DNA of 64,000 bases from Oribacterium asaccharolyticum ACB7 (GCF_000238075.1 NZ_JH414504.1:1034504-1098503), one strand, 5' to 3'; shown: positions 16,413 through 24,687, numbered from the stretch's first letter. Program-made: numbers and translations. Notes: generated by a model not told the origin, from the letters alone.

Positions 16413-17945
16413 TTATTTCTCTAAAAGACTTTTTCCTGTCATTTCCTTAGGCTGTGGAATCCCCATGAGTTCCAAAAGAGTCGGTGCAACATCTGCAAGA
16501 CATCCTCCTTCTCTTAACTTGTGCTTCTCATCACTCACCAGAATAAAAGGCACGGGATTCGTCGTATGTGCCGTATAGGGCTCTCCGGTCTTTTCGTCAA
16601 TCATGATATCCGCATTGCCGTGATCCGCTAAAATAAAGAGATTACCATGCATGGACTCTACCGCATCAACAACCTTTCCCATGCATTCATCCACTACCTC
16701 AATCGCCTTGATTGCAGCGGAAAGAACGCCGGTGTGTCCCACCATGTCGGGATTGGCAAAATTAGCCACCACCAAATCATATTTTCCGGACCGGATTGCT
16801 TCAGTCAGCTTTTCCGTAACCGTATAGCAACTCATTTCCGGCTTTAAATCGTAGGTCGGAACTTCCTTCGGAGAGGGAACCAGAATTCGGTCTTCATTTT
16901 CATAAGGTTCCTCCTTTCCTCCGTTAAAGAAGAAGGTAACGTGCGCATATTTCTCCGTCTCCGCAATACGAAGTTGATTCTTTCCCAAGTTCGAAACCAC
17001 TTCTCCCAAGGTATTGTGAATCTCTTCTTTTTCAAAAGCGACACGCTTGTTCGGAATCGTCGGATCATAGTCTGTAAAGCAGACAAAGAATACCTTCTTT
17101 CTCGGTCCTCTATTAAAGAAGTTGAACTCATCGTCACAGAAAGCATGGCAGATTTCTCTTGCTCTATCAGGACGGAAGTTAAAGAAAATCATCGCATCGC
17201 CGTCGGAAACGGTATGCACTGCCCCGTCCTTTTCAATCACCGTCGGAAGCACAAATTCATCATATACCTTCTTCGCATAAGAAGCGTCTATCGCCTCCTC
17301 TACGGAAGAAGCCTTTTCTCCCGTGCCGTCTACCATGGCACGATAAGCCTTCTCTACTCTGTCATAGTTCTTATCTCTATCCATGGCATAGTATCTGCCG
17401 GAAATCGTGGCTATCTCCCCGACACCGAGCTCCTGCATCTTCTTTTCCACTTCCATAAGGAAGGATTTTCCGGAATCGGGAGGAGTGTCTCTACCGTCCA
17501 GAAAAGCATGCAGGTAAACTTTCTTTAAGCCCGCTCTTTTTGCAAGCTCCAAAAGCCCGTAAATATGCCCAATGTGAGAATGTACTCCTCCACTGGAAAC
17601 GAGCCCCATAAAGTGCAATGCGGAGTTCTCTTTCTTGCAATGCTCTACAGCCTCTTTTAAGGCCTTATTTTCAAAAAAATCTCCATCTTCTATTGCCTTG
17701 GTGATTCGTGTTAATTCCTGGTACACAATCCTGCCGGCACCCATATTCATATGGCCGACTTCGGAGTTTCCCATCTGTCCGTCCGGAAGTCCTACAAAAA
17801 GTCCGGAAGCCTGTCCCTCCACATAAGGAAATTCTTTTTTCAACTTGTCCATAACCGGAGTGTTCGCAAGGGCAATGGCATTCCCGTCCTTCTCTTTTCT
17901 TTCTCCGTATCCATCCAGAATCAGTAATACAGTCGGTTTCTTCAT
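16413..17945 (-). CDS. gpmI: 2,3-bisphosphoglycerate-independent phosphoglycerate mutase
   Basis: The 510-residue alkaline-phosphatase-fold enzyme interconverts 3- and 2-phosphoglycerate in glycolysis using two Mn ions. Visible motifs are LILDGYGERKEKDGNAI (first metal Asp), GNSEVGHMNMGAGR (phosphoserine nucleophile), LDGRDTPPDS, FFNFRPDRARE, NFANPDMVGHTG and LADHGNADIM (metal ligands). Length matches GpmI. The ATG is preceded by GGAGGAGAG. No other glycolytic gene is adjacent. Confidence 0.96.
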   Translation of the reverse strand: MKKPTVLLILDGYGERKEKDGNAIALANTPVMDKLKKEFPYVEGQASGLFVGLPDGQMGNSEVGHMNMGAGRIVYQELTRITKAIEDGDFFENKALKEAVEHCKKENSALHFMGLVSSGGVHSHIGHIYGLLELAKRAGLKKVYLHAFLDGRDTPPDSGKSFLMEVEKKMQELGVGEIATISGRYYAMDRDKNYDRVEKAYRAMVDGTGEKASSVEEAIDASYAKKVYDEFVLPTVIEKDGAVHTVSDGDAMIFFNFRPDRAREICHAFCDDEFNFFNRGPRKKVFFVCFTDYDPTIPNKRVAFEKEEIHNTLGEVVSNLGKNQLRIAETEKYAHVTFFFNGGKEEPYENEDRILVPSPKEVPTYDLKPEMSCYTVTEKLTEAIRSGKYDLVVANFANPDMVGHTGVLSAAIKAIEVVDECMGKVVDAVESMHGNLFILADHGNADIMIDEKTGEPYTAHTTNPVPFILVSDEKHKLREGGCLADVAPTLLELMGIPQPKEMTGKSLLEK

Positions 17946-18132
17946 CTATATCTCTCCTCCTCTACTCAGGTAAAACAACTATAAAAAGCAAGGCATAAAA
18001 CCCTTCAAAAAGTCTATCCCAAACTCATGAATACGTCAATTCTTCGGAGTATAATTTGTTAAATGAATTATTGTATGCTAATGACACTCTCAACGAACGA
18101 AATATTGTATGCTAATGCATGACACTTTTTTT

Positions 18133-18167
18133 AATGAGATACCGCACCTATACGCACAATACTTGTT
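18133..18167 (+). repeat. REP-like imperfect palindrome, degenerate copy 3
   Basis: AATGAGATACCGC and ACAATACTTGTT match the arms of the unit at 12247-12282 with several changes. The arms still pair partly. Confidence 0.5.
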
Positions 18168-18169
18168 AA

Positions 18170-18205
18170 GAAAAAAATACTGCATTGCAGAAATCCACAA
18201 TGCAG
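18170..18205 (-). terminator. Terminator after rubrerythrin
   Basis: The minus-strand stem CTGCATTG/CAATGCAG (18198-18205 with 18180-18187) is followed by TATTTTTTTC. It lies about 85 bp past the stop of the gene at 18291. Confidence 0.75.
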
Positions 18206-18290
18206 CATCTCCTATTTTAACAATCATACACATGGCACATGCCGTGTCACTCGGAAAAGACTCTCCCGGCAGAGCCATCGGCGTTTCTTT

Positions 18291-18839
18291 TTAATAATTG
18301 TCCGCTTTTCTTTCGAAGTAAGCCTTCGGATGATTACAGCAAGGACAAACCTCCGGTGCTTCCTCTCCCTCATAAATGAATCCGCAGTTTCTGCAATGCC
18401 AAAGTGTCTGCTTCTCTTCTTTGAAGGTCGTATTGTCTAAAACTCTCTGCAGAAGCTCCTGGAAACGGGCATCATGCTCCTTCTCAACCTGCCCTACCAG
18501 ACGGAACTTTGCCGCAAGCTCCTTAAAGCCTTCCTTTTCCGCTACTTCCGCGAAATTCTTATACATCTCGGTCCACTCATAGTGTTCCCCTTCCGATGCC
18601 GCTTTTAAGTTTTCCGCTGTGTTGCCGATTCCGCCACCAAGTCCTGCAAGTTCTTTAAACCACATCTTTCCGTGATATTCTTCATTTGCGGCAGTTTCTT
18701 CCAAAATGGCCGCAATCTGCTGATACCCGTCCTTCTTTGCCTGAGAAGCGTAGTAAGTATACTTCGCTCTTGCCTGAGATTCTCCCGCAAACGCTGTCCA
18801 TAAATTCTTTTCCGTTTCTGTACCCTTGTAGTTTGCCAT
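18291..18839 (-). CDS. rbr: Rubrerythrin
   Basis: The 182-residue protein has an N-terminal ferritin-like diiron four-helix domain ([16 protein letters not shown], then [10 protein letters not shown] and [16 protein letters not shown] supplying Glu/His ligands) and a C-terminal rubredoxin-like domain with CRNCG and CPCC (two CxxC pairs binding one Fe). It is the classic order: diiron first, rubredoxin last. Rubrerythrin reduces hydrogen peroxide in anaerobes. It lies near a reverse rubrerythrin and a perR-like gene on the same strand, so a peroxide regulon is inferred. A GAGGAGG site precedes the ATG. A terminator-like hairpin at 19017-19046 suggests its own promoter in the gap upstream. Confidence 0.95.
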   Translation of the reverse strand: MANYKGTETEKNLWTAFAGESQARAKYTYYASQAKKDGYQQIAAILEETAANEEYHGKMWFKELAGLGGGIGNTAENLKAASEGEHYEWTEMYKNFAEVAEKEGFKELAAKFRLVGQVEKEHDARFQELLQRVLDNTTFKEEKQTLWHCRNCGFIYEGEEAPEVCPCCNHPKAYFERKADNY

Positions 18840-19016
18840 AAGTTAATCCTCCTCTATAACCAAGCTGTATCCGGTATTGTGAAACAGCAACCATAACGAA
18901 ATGCTGCAAAAAGAACGCAGCAACACTCGTCAAGAAACAAATCCTATCAACAGAATTTCTATCCTGCCTAAATGAATGAAAGGCCGAATTTTTCACAATC
19001 GGCACATCTCGTAAAG

Positions 19017-19046
19017 TAGAAATAGAGGAAGCATCCTTCCTCTATT
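19017..19046 (-). terminator. Hairpin terminator after reverse rubrerythrin
   Basis: The arms AATAGAGGAAG and CTTCCTCTATT with a four-base loop are followed on the minus strand by TTCT. The U tract is short, so termination may be partial. Confidence 0.6.
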
Positions 19047-19111
19047 CCCACAGAACCAACCTTGATGTCGACAGTACTATTTTATGAAATAGAAACTATA
19101 AAATCAAGTTA

Positions 19112-19657
19112 TTATTTATTGAAGTATCTCTTTAACAAACCGTAGAAAGCCTTACCGTGTCTAGCCTCATCTCTGGCCATCTCATGCACTGTGTCATGAA
19201 TAGCATCCAAATTAAGAGCCTTTGCTCTCTTAGCAAGGTCTACCTTACCTGCAGTAGCACCGTTCTCCGCCTTTACGCGAGCCTCCAAGTTTTCCTTTGT
19301 GGATGCGGAAACAACCTCGCCAAGAAGTTCAGCGAAACGAGAAGCGTGATCTGCCTCCTCAAAAGCTGCCTGTCTGTAGTAAGCACCAACTTCAGGATAT
19401 CCCTCTCTATAAGCTGCTCTACTCATAGCAAGGTACATACCAACCTCACTGCACTCGCCTTCGAAGTTTGCTCTTAAATCCTTCTTAATATCCTCCGGAA
19501 CGTCCTTTGCAATACCGATTACATGCTCTGCTGCCCATGTAAGCTCTCCGCTCTGCTCTACAAACTTATCGGAACCGGCCTTACATACCGGACACTGTGC
19601 CGGAGCAGCCTCGCCCTCAAATACATAACCACATACTGAACAAACCCAAGTCTTCAT
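19112..19657 (-). CDS. Reverse rubrerythrin (N-terminal rubredoxin, C-terminal diiron domain)
   Basis: The start at 19657 ([11 protein letters not shown]) is chosen because AAAGGAGAAG lies just upstream; a start at 19687 would place charged residues before the rubredoxin. The 181-residue protein has the rubredoxin fold first (CSVCGY and CPVC) and then the ferritin-like diiron domain ([48 protein letters not shown]). This reversed order defines revRbr, an NADH-dependent peroxide and oxygen reductase component known from Clostridium. It lies 82 bp downstream of the perR-like gene and may share its transcript. The gap holds an inverted repeat at 19697-19715. Confidence 0.92.
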   Translation of the reverse strand: MKTWVCSVCGYVFEGEAAPAQCPVCKAGSDKFVEQSGELTWAAEHVIGIAKDVPEDIKKDLRANFEGECSEVGMYLAMSRAAYREGYPEVGAYYRQAAFEEADHASRFAELLGEVVSASTKENLEARVKAENGATAGKVDLAKRAKALNLDAIHDTVHEMARDEARHGKAFYGLLKRYFNK

Positions 19658-19696
19658 AATCTTCTCCTTTTCTGCCTTTCGGCTCACTCAACTTAA

Positions 19697-19715
19697 TGTC
19701 GACCCTGTATCGACA
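19697..19715. promoter_or_regulatory. Inverted repeat between perR-like gene and reverse rubrerythrin
   Basis: TGTCGA-CCCTGTA-TCGACA is a perfect 6-bp inverted repeat with a 7-bp spacer, in the leader of the reverse rubrerythrin. It does not look like a 7-1-7 Fur-family site. A related TGTCGACA occurs downstream of the gene near 19068. Function unknown. Confidence 0.3.
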
Positions 19716-19739
19716 CTTGCTCTAAGCAAAATCACTGTT

Positions 19740-20165
19740 TTACACAGTGTGCTCCTTTACCTCTGTTTCCGTGGCAAGTTTAGCGCCCTCCAAAGCCCTA
19801 CACTCATCACAGATTCCTCGGAATACCAAGTCATGCCCTGTAACCGTTCCTCGGATATACTGCTCCGCATCGGAATCCAACGCTTCCGCAACTTTCATGG
19901 GAACATCGTACACTCTTCCGCATCTCTCGCATACAAAATGGTAGTGTGTTTGCACAGTCGGATCAAAGCGATCCGCTCCCGAGACGAAAGTCAATCTCCG
20001 GATTTCTCCCAGCTCGGATAAAAGCTTCAAATTACGGTATACGGTTGCCAAGCTGATGCTCGGATCCTTTGTCCTTAGTTCTGCAAAAATCGTATCAGCC
20101 GTGGGATGATCCTTATGCTCACGAATCTGATCCAAGACTTCTGCTCGCTGTCTGGAATAGTTCAT
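19740..20165 (-). CDS. perR: Fur-family transcriptional regulator, PerR-like
   Basis: The 141-residue protein has the Fur fold: an N-terminal winged helix (HPTADTIFAELR, SLATVYRNLKLLSELGEI) and a C-terminal dimer and metal domain. GADRFDPTVQTHYHFVCERCG, VYD and CDEC supply the structural zinc Cys pairs and the regulatory His/Asp site. The RFD and VYD Asp residues at PerR positions 85 and 104 argue for PerR rather than Fur. PerR senses peroxide by metal-catalysed His oxidation and represses peroxide defence genes. Two rubrerythrin genes follow on the same strand. A near-perfect operator lies just downstream of its own -10 box, so autorepression is likely. Its metal in vivo cannot be read from sequence. 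Confidence 0.85.
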   Translation of the reverse strand: MNYSRQRAEVLDQIREHKDHPTADTIFAELRTKDPSISLATVYRNLKLLSELGEIRRLTFVSGADRFDPTVQTHYHFVCERCGRVYDVPMKVAEALDSDAEQYIRGTVTGHDLVFRGICDECRALEGAKLATETEVKEHTV

Positions 20166-20217
20166 CGACCTTCCTTTCTACCTAGCTTTGTTCTAAGTTA
20201 GTTTCTTAAAACAAAAT

Positions 20218-20232
20218 TGATAATCACTATCA
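20218..20232 (-). promoter_or_regulatory. Fur/PerR-family operator at the perR promoter
   Basis: TGATAAT-C-ACTATCA matches the 7-1-7 consensus TGATAAT-N-ATTATCA with a single difference. It begins 9 bp downstream of the -10 box of the minus-strand promoter and so covers the transcription start, the usual place for repression. Confidence 0.7.
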
Positions 20233-20241
20233 ACATTGCAT

Positions 20242-20270
20242 ACTATAATTATCTTTATTATTTTTGTCAA
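20242..20270 (-). promoter_or_regulatory. Promoter of the perR-like gene
   Basis: On the minus strand TTGACA (20270-20265), a 17-bp spacer and TATAGT (20247-20242) form a near-consensus sigma-A promoter about 75 bp upstream of the perR start codon. Confidence 0.8.
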
Positions 20271-20305
20271 GACTTTTTTAAATTATTTTTATTTTTTCTT
20301 TGCTG

Positions 20306-20314
20306 TGCTATAGT
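20306..20314 (+). promoter_or_regulatory. Extended -10 promoter for rfbC
   Basis: TG-C-TATAGT lies 46 bp before the rfbC ATG. The -35 region is only T-rich. Extended -10 boxes of the same TGC-TATAxT form recur in this window (22706, 22827, 34545, 31091). Confidence 0.5.
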
Positions 20315-20360
20315 ATACAGGCAATTAGCGGATAATTTCGTCTATAAGAAAGGGTTTGAC

Positions 20361-20963
20361 ATGGGACAGATACAAATTGAAAAAACAAATATTGAGGGTC
20401 TGTGCATTATTACACCTACTGTACATAAGGATAGTCGCGGCTATTTTATGGAAAGTTATAATGAAAGAGATTTTCAAGAGGCCGGCCTGGACCTTCGCTT
20501 CGTACAGGATAACCAGAGTATGTCTCAAAAGGGTGTTTTACGCGGTCTGCATTTTCAAAAGCAATATCCTCAGGGTAAATTGGTTCGGGTCCTTAAGGGA
20601 CGCGTTTATGATGTAGCTGTAGACCTGAGAAAACACAGCGCTACTTTCGGCAAGCATTTCGGCATCATTTTAACAGAAGAAAATAAGAAGATGTTTTATA
20701 TTCCGGAGGGCTTTGCCCATGGCTTCCTGGTTCTTTCCGATACGGCGGAGTTTGCTTACAAGGTAACCGACTTCTATCATCCCGGCGACGAGGGCGGACT
20801 CGCATGGAATGATCCGGAAATCGCCATCACATGGCCGGAACTCAAAGGAGACTACAAGGGAAATGCCGGAAGCGCCGGATACACTATGGAAGACGGCAGT
20901 CCTCTTCTTCTTTCCGAAAAGGATGAACTCTGGCTTCCTCTAAAAGAAAGCTTTACCTTTTAA
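20361..20963 (+). CDS. rfbC: dTDP-4-dehydrorhamnose 3,5-epimerase
   Basis: The ATG at 20361 (MGQIQIEKTNIEG) follows AGAAAGGG and gives 200 residues, the family length. Motifs: DSRGYFMESYNERDF, QDNQSMSQKGVLRGLHFQ (active-site His), GRVYDVAVDLRKHS, TFGKHFG, YIPEGFAHGFLVLSD. It makes dTDP-4-dehydro-L-rhamnose in dTDP-rhamnose synthesis for surface polysaccharide. RfbA, RfbB and RfbD are not in the window, so the gene is separated from its pathway partners. It is followed after 1 bp by a pseudouridine synthase gene and the two are likely cotranscribed. Confidence 0.95.
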   Translation: MGQIQIEKTNIEGLCIITPTVHKDSRGYFMESYNERDFQEAGLDLRFVQDNQSMSQKGVLRGLHFQKQYPQGKLVRVLKGRVYDVAVDLRKHSATFGKHFGIILTEENKKMFYIPEGFAHGFLVLSDTAEFAYKVTDFYHPGDEGGLAWNDPEIAITWPELKGDYKGNAGSAGYTMEDGSPLLLSEKDELWLPLKESFTF

Positions 20964-20964
20964 A

Positions 20965-22056
20965 ATGCAAGACAATTTACGAAAGCTGCATTATACAATT
21001 GATAAAAGCTTCCACGGGAAAACCGTAGAAGCTTTTTTACGTGCCGAAGGCTATACAAAAAGTCTCATTACCGGTCTCAAAAAAATCACCTATGAAGAAG
21101 TCGGAAAAAAGCATTACGGAATCGAAAAAAACGGCAAATGGGCCTTTACCATTGATAAACTGGAAGAAGGAGACCGACTTGACATTTCCGTTTTAGAGAC
21201 AGGAAGCGAAGTCTCTGCGCCCGCTTTTCCGCTCCCTCTGGATATTGTTTATGAGGATGAAGACATCTTATTGCTTAACAAACCGGCTTTTCTGCCCTCC
21301 CATCCTTCTCCGGGACACTATGAGAAAACGCTTGCCGGTGCCATTACCCATTATTATATAGAAGAAAAAAAGCAAGCATCGTTTGTCTGTCGCATGGTTC
21401 ACCGTTTGGATCTGGACACAAGCGGTCTGCTTCTTGTGGCTAAGAATCTGTATTCCTCTTCCTTTTTAAACGAAGAAATGCGAGCCGGAAGAATAAGAAG
21501 AACCTATGCGGCACTCTGCAAAGGAAATCCCCTGTCCGCTTTTCCCGATAAGAATCTTCCGGAAGGAGACACTGGAGAAAAAAGTAGCTTTCTCCCCGGA
21601 CTTACTCGGGTTGGAACATTTCTCCGAATCGAGGCTCCCATTGAACGGATTGAAAGAGGAAAAATGCGAAGAAAAGTAGACTTCGAGTCCGGGCAGGATG
21701 CCGTCACCAATATTCTTTCCGTAAAATACAATCCGGATAGAAATTTTTCCTTACTGCAATTAGAACTTGAGACCGGAAGAACTCATCAAATCAGAGTGCA
21801 CCTTTCCTATATCGGCTGTCCGCTTCTCGGAGACAGCCTCTACGGAGAAGCCTTGCCAAACGAGATATCGCCCGCTCTGTCCACGATACTCATCAAGAAT
21901 AAAAACAATGTCGGGGATGCTTTTACAAATGCGCTCCATAGACAGGCTCTGCACTCTCAATCCATCTCTTTTTTTCATCCCGAAAACCGAAAAGAAATGC
22001 ATTTTGAAATCCCGCTCCCAAAAGACATGGCAGACTTTCTTGCAGAAAAGGAGTAA
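20965..22056 (+). CDS. RluA-family pseudouridine synthase with a repeat-derived insertion
   Basis: The 363-residue enzyme isomerises uridine in rRNA or tRNA. It has an S4-like N-terminus (VEAFLRAEGYTKSLI) and the catalytic motif HRLDLDTSGLLLVAKN with the nucleophilic Asp. It also has ETGRTHQIRVHLSYIGCP, then GDSLYG. Between LYG and RQALHSQ about 31 residues occur where relatives have about ten. Twelve codons of that insert (21859-21894) are a copy of the palindromic repeat also found at 12247-12282. The frame is kept, so the enzyme may still work, with an extra surface loop. A less typical segment around residues 190-215 (DKNLPEGDTGEKSS) is another loop. The target RNA site is unknown. Confidence 0.9.
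   Translation: MQDNLRKLHYTIDKSFHGKTVEAFLRAEGYTKSLITGLKKITYEEVGKKHYGIEKNGKWAFTIDKLEEGDRLDISVLETGSEVSAPAFPLPLDIVYEDEDILLLNKPAFLPSHPSPGHYEKTLAGAITHYYIEEKKQASFVCRMVHRLDLDTSGLLLVAKNLYSSSFLNEEMRAGRIRRTYAALCKGNPLSAFPDKNLPEGDTGEKSSFLPGLTRVGTFLRIEAPIERIERGKMRRKVDFESGQDAVTNILSVKYNPDRNFSLLQLELETGRTHQIRVHLSYIGCPLLGDSLYGEALPNEISPALSTILIKNKNNVGDAFTNALHRQALHSQSISFFHPENRKEMHFEIPLPKDMADFLAEKE
21859..21894 (+). repeat. REP-like imperfect palindrome, copy 2, inside a coding sequence
   Basis: AACGAGATATCGCCCG and ACGATACTCATC match the intergenic unit at 12247-12282 in both arms. It is exactly twelve codons long and in frame with the pseudouridine synthase gene, encoding NEISPALSTILI. Confidence 0.65.
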
Positions 22057-22075
22057 AATCCTGATGCCCGAAAAA

Positions 22076-22669
22076 CTATCTTTTCCCGCAGGGAATCAGT
22101 TCTTTTTCCGTTAGCACATAGTCCATGAAAATGTCCTGCCTTCCCATGGGAATCTTGGGAAACAGCAGGGAATCAAAGCATAGACACAACTTCTTTCCCG
22201 CAGTACCTTCTAAAAAACGATCATAATAACCGGCGCCGTGTCCAAGTCTTCCGCCTCTTTTATCCGCGGCAAGACAGGGAATCAGCATAAGAGAAAAGTC
22301 TCTTTTATCCGTCCCTTTTATTTCTTTCTTCGGCTCTAAAATCCCCAAAGTTCCCCTTTCCAAATCCTCCCAAGCATGAATCTCCACCGCCTCCATGATT
22401 CTCTCTTTTCCCGGAATACAACGGGGAACATATACTCTCTTCCCGCTGCTGAAGGCTGTCGACAAGATTTCCCCGGTGCTCGGCTCATTGTCCATACTGA
22501 CATAGCAAAAAATACTTTCAGCAGATTGAAAATAGGGAAAAAGAAGAAGACGAGTTTGTATTTCCACATTAGCCTTTTCCATCTCTTCTCCGGTAAAATG
22601 TGCTCTTAGTTCTTTTACCTGTTCACGCAATGCCTGTTTTTCTTCTTTATTTTTAAAAACGGAAAACAT
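22076..22669 (-). CDS. 5-formyltetrahydrofolate cyclo-ligase
   Basis: The ATG at 22669 follows GGAGGAGG and is preferred over the in-frame TTG at 22684 that overlaps this ribosome site. The 197-residue protein makes 5,10-methenyl-THF from 5-formyl-THF and ATP. Signatures are FCYVSMDNEPSTG, VYVPRC, MLIPCLAADKRGGRLGHGAGYYDRFL (the GxGxGYYDR phosphate loop, read in short pieces) and LCFDSLLFPKIPMGRQDIFMD. It converges with the pseudouridine synthase gene (19 bp between stops). An extended -10 box (TGC-TATAAT, 22706-22711) lies upstream. Confidence 0.93.
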   Translation of the reverse strand: MFSVFKNKEEKQALREQVKELRAHFTGEEMEKANVEIQTRLLLFPYFQSAESIFCYVSMDNEPSTGEILSTAFSSGKRVYVPRCIPGKERIMEAVEIHAWEDLERGTLGILEPKKEIKGTDKRDFSLMLIPCLAADKRGGRLGHGAGYYDRFLEGTAGKKLCLCFDSLLFPKIPMGRQDIFMDYVLTEKELIPCGKR

Positions 22670-22705
22670 CCGGTCCTCCTCCAAAAAATGTAAAGATGTT
22701 GTCTG

Positions 22706-22714
22706 ATTATAGCA
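22706..22714 (-). promoter_or_regulatory. Extended -10 promoter for the folate cyclo-ligase gene
   Basis: On the minus strand TG-C-TATAAT ends at 22706, 37 bp before the ATG at 22669. No good -35 is visible. Confidence 0.55.
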
Positions 22715-22803
22715 TAAAATTCCATTTCCTTTACTCTGAAATATCTTTCCATTTTTTAGAAAAAAACAATTAAAAATAAAAATAATATTTTTTTATTTTT
22801 CTA

Positions 22804-22832
22804 TTTACAAAAGAAATTTCTTATGCTATAGT
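22804..22832 (+). promoter_or_regulatory. Strong promoter for the 570-nt noncoding RNA
   Basis: TTTACA (22804-22809), a 17-bp spacer ending in TGC, and TATAGT (22827-22832) form an extended -10 promoter. Transcription would start near 22839. No start codon with a ribosome site and sizeable frame follows. Confidence 0.75.
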
Positions 22833-22838
22833 ACAGAC

Positions 22839-23409
22839 AAGCAAAGAAAAAAGCGATGCGAAGAGCTTCAACTCTGAAGAGAAAGGAGTGAAGTTCAGCA
22901 AAGTGCAAGCGGAAAGCTTGCGAACGATAATAAGAAAGAGAGGTACGGTCCAATGGAGCCAAAACAGTACTTCTTTTTGGAGGAAAACCTGAGCTAAAGA
23001 AAAACGAATTTATTGCGTAGCTGAGTGCTATCGGTTTGTAGAAGGCTTTCTTCTTATTTTTCAAAGACAAAGGGAAATCTCCAAAAAGAAAAAAGGATAC
23101 CCCATCAACCATTTGTATTTTAGAAAATATATGGTGCGAGTCCATTTTAAAATATAAAAAGGCTGAAATATAAAAGGTGGTACAAACCAATGGCTACAGA
23201 ATAACAATTGAATATAGAATGAGTTAAAAGCGAGAAACAAAGTTCGCTAGGAACAACTCTCGCAATAAAGAGAGAAACTCATAAAAAAGAGTATCGAGAA
23301 GTAAGTTATCAGAAAATAAGTTCATAAGATGAGTCTTAAAAAATCAAAGTGAATTTTGATAATAAAAACGATAGAGGGGTGTAGCCGAATGGCTACACCC
23401 CTTTCTTTA
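22839..23409 (+). ncRNA. Candidate large structured noncoding RNA of about 570 nt, family not identified
   Basis: The stretch has a near-consensus promoter, no supported reading frame and a strong terminator, and is rich in purine-linked hairpins. Visible helices include GCAAGC-GGAAA-GCUUGC (about 22906-22922), a GAGGUAC/GUACUUC stem enclosing GGUCC-AAU-GGAgCC, and a bulged CUUCA/UGAAG stem near the 5' end. Further 3' are ACCAU/UGGU around UAUUUU/AAAAUA near 23110-23140, and AUGAGUU/AACUCAU closing a junction with GCGAGA/UCUCGC at about 23218-23282. CUAUCG (about 23027) can pair with CGAUAG (about 23369), linking distant parts. It does not show the conserved cores I know for RNase P RNA, tmRNA, 6S or SRP RNA. 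Length and ornate fold recall ROOL-type large RNAs, but I cannot confirm this. Confidence 0.6.
23375..23409 (+). terminator. Terminator of the large noncoding RNA
   Basis: A perfect 12-bp stem (AGGGGTGTAGCC with GGCTACACCCCT) with a GAAT loop is followed by TTCTTTAT. It is one of the strongest hairpins in the window. Confidence 0.85.
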
Positions 23410-23448
23410 TGCAAAGCGAGAGTGTAGCGCAATGGCTACGACATCTCA

Positions 23449-24687
23449 TTAAGCTTTCTTCCCAATCATCTCTTGGGTAATCCGAATCAGTACGGCAATC
23501 ATCTTATGAAAAGCATTCAAGTTCAGATATTCATAAATTCCATGAAAATTATCTCCTCCGGTAGAGAGATTCGGACAAGGAAGCCCCTTGTAGGAAAGAC
23601 TTGCTCCGTCCGTCCCTCCGCGAATCGGACTGACGATTGGGGTAACCCCTTCTTTTTCAAAAGCGGTCTTCGCAACATCGATAAGGTACATATGGTCTTT
23701 TACCTTCTCAGCCATATTGAAATAACTGTCCTTTACCTCCGGCTCAAAAAAAGCCCCCTTTGCATTATATTTTTGATTTAATTTTTCCGCTACATCCAGA
23801 AAAATCCTCTTCTTCTCTTCAAATTTTTCTCTATCATGATCACGGATAATGTAATTCATCTCCGTAAGACTCTCGTCCCCTGCCATATCGCACAAATGGA
23901 AAAAGCCCTCATAGCCCTCTGTATTCGCAGGAGTAAATTGCGGAAGCATGCTGTTAAACTCCATAGCCAGGAGTAAGGAATTCAACATCTTATCCTTTGC
24001 GGAACCGGGATGTACATTGACACCGTGAATCTTCAGCTTTCCGGAAGCCCCGTTAAAGTTTTCGTACTCTACGCCGCCAAGCTTTCCACCGTCAACCGTA
24101 TAGGCAACATCCGCACCAAAACCTTTTACATCAAAGATATCCGCTCCGCAACCTACCTCCTCATCCGGTGTAAAGCCGATACAAATGTCTCCGTGTGGAA
24201 TCTCCTTATGATTCTGCAAATACTCTACAAGCGCCATAATTTCAGCAACACCGGCCTTATCATCCGCGCCGAGAAGTGTTGTTCCGTCTGTTACCAGTAA
24301 ATCATCTCCGACCTGCTCCAAAAGCCTTGGAAAAATCTTCGGAGAAAGCTTTTCTTCCTCATTTAGTACAATATCCGTTCCGTCATAGTTCTTTACAATA
24401 CGGGGATTGACATTTTTCCCTCTTGCTGACGGAGAAGTATCCATATGGGCAATAAGCCCCAAGGCGGGAGTTTTCGCCTTTTCTTCTCCACTCAGATTGG
24501 AAGGTAATTTTCCGTAGACATAGCAATGCTCATCCAGACGAACATCGGAAACTCCCATTTCCCTTAATTCCTTTTCCAAAACTTTGGCAAGGTCAAATTG
24601 CTTTTCACTGGAGGGAATCACATCCCTGTCCGGTACAGACTCCGTATCAATTTTTAAATACGAAATCAAACGTTCTACTGCATCCAT
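23449..24687 (-). CDS. pepT: Peptidase T (tripeptide aminopeptidase)
   Basis: The ATG at 24687 follows AAGGGAG; the frame extends to a TTG at 24705 but without better support. The 412-residue M20 metallopeptidase removes N-terminal residues from tripeptides in the cytoplasm. Zinc ligands and motifs: LGLIAHMDTSPSA, TTLLGADDKAGVAEIM, FTPDEEVGCGAD, VHPGSAKDKMLNSLLLA, and SPIRGGTDGASLSYKGLPCPN. It is the last gene of a probable dac-metA-pepT run with short spacers (30 bp to metA). Its 3' end abuts the terminator of the noncoding RNA. Confidence 0.95.
   Translation of the reverse strand: MDAVERLISYLKIDTESVPDRDVIPSSEKQFDLAKVLEKELREMGVSDVRLDEHCYVYGKLPSNLSGEEKAKTPALGLIAHMDTSPSARGKNVNPRIVKNYDGTDIVLNEEEKLSPKIFPRLLEQVGDDLLVTDGTTLLGADDKAGVAEIMALVEYLQNHKEIPHGDICIGFTPDEEVGCGADIFDVKGFGADVAYTVDGGKLGGVEYENFNGASGKLKIHGVNVHPGSAKDKMLNSLLLAMEFNSMLPQFTPANTEGYEGFFHLCDMAGDESLTEMNYIIRDHDREKFEEKKRIFLDVAEKLNQKYNAKGAFFEPEVKDSYFNMAEKVKDHMYLIDVAKTAFEKEGVTPIVSPIRGGTDGASLSYKGLPCPNLSTGGDNFHGIYEYLNLNAFHKMIAVLIRITQEMIGKKA

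Larger units (their letters stand above)
17946..18290. other. 345-bp gap with short direct repeats and a decayed repeat copy
   Basis: The 15-mer TATTGTATGCTAATG occurs at 18069-18083 and 18103-18117, 34 bp apart. The degenerate palindromic repeat follows at 18133-18167, then the rubrerythrin terminator. Short open frames on both strands here look accidental. Confidence 0.5.

Noticed and set aside
22801..23190. 129-codon minus-strand frame in the noncoding RNA region
   Set aside because: Phe/Ser-rich, no ribosome site, antisense to a promoter-terminator RNA unit.
22839..23409. RNase P RNA, tmRNA or 6S RNA identity for the large RNA
   Set aside because: The conserved RNase P and tmRNA cores and a tag-peptide frame could not be found; 6S is far shorter.
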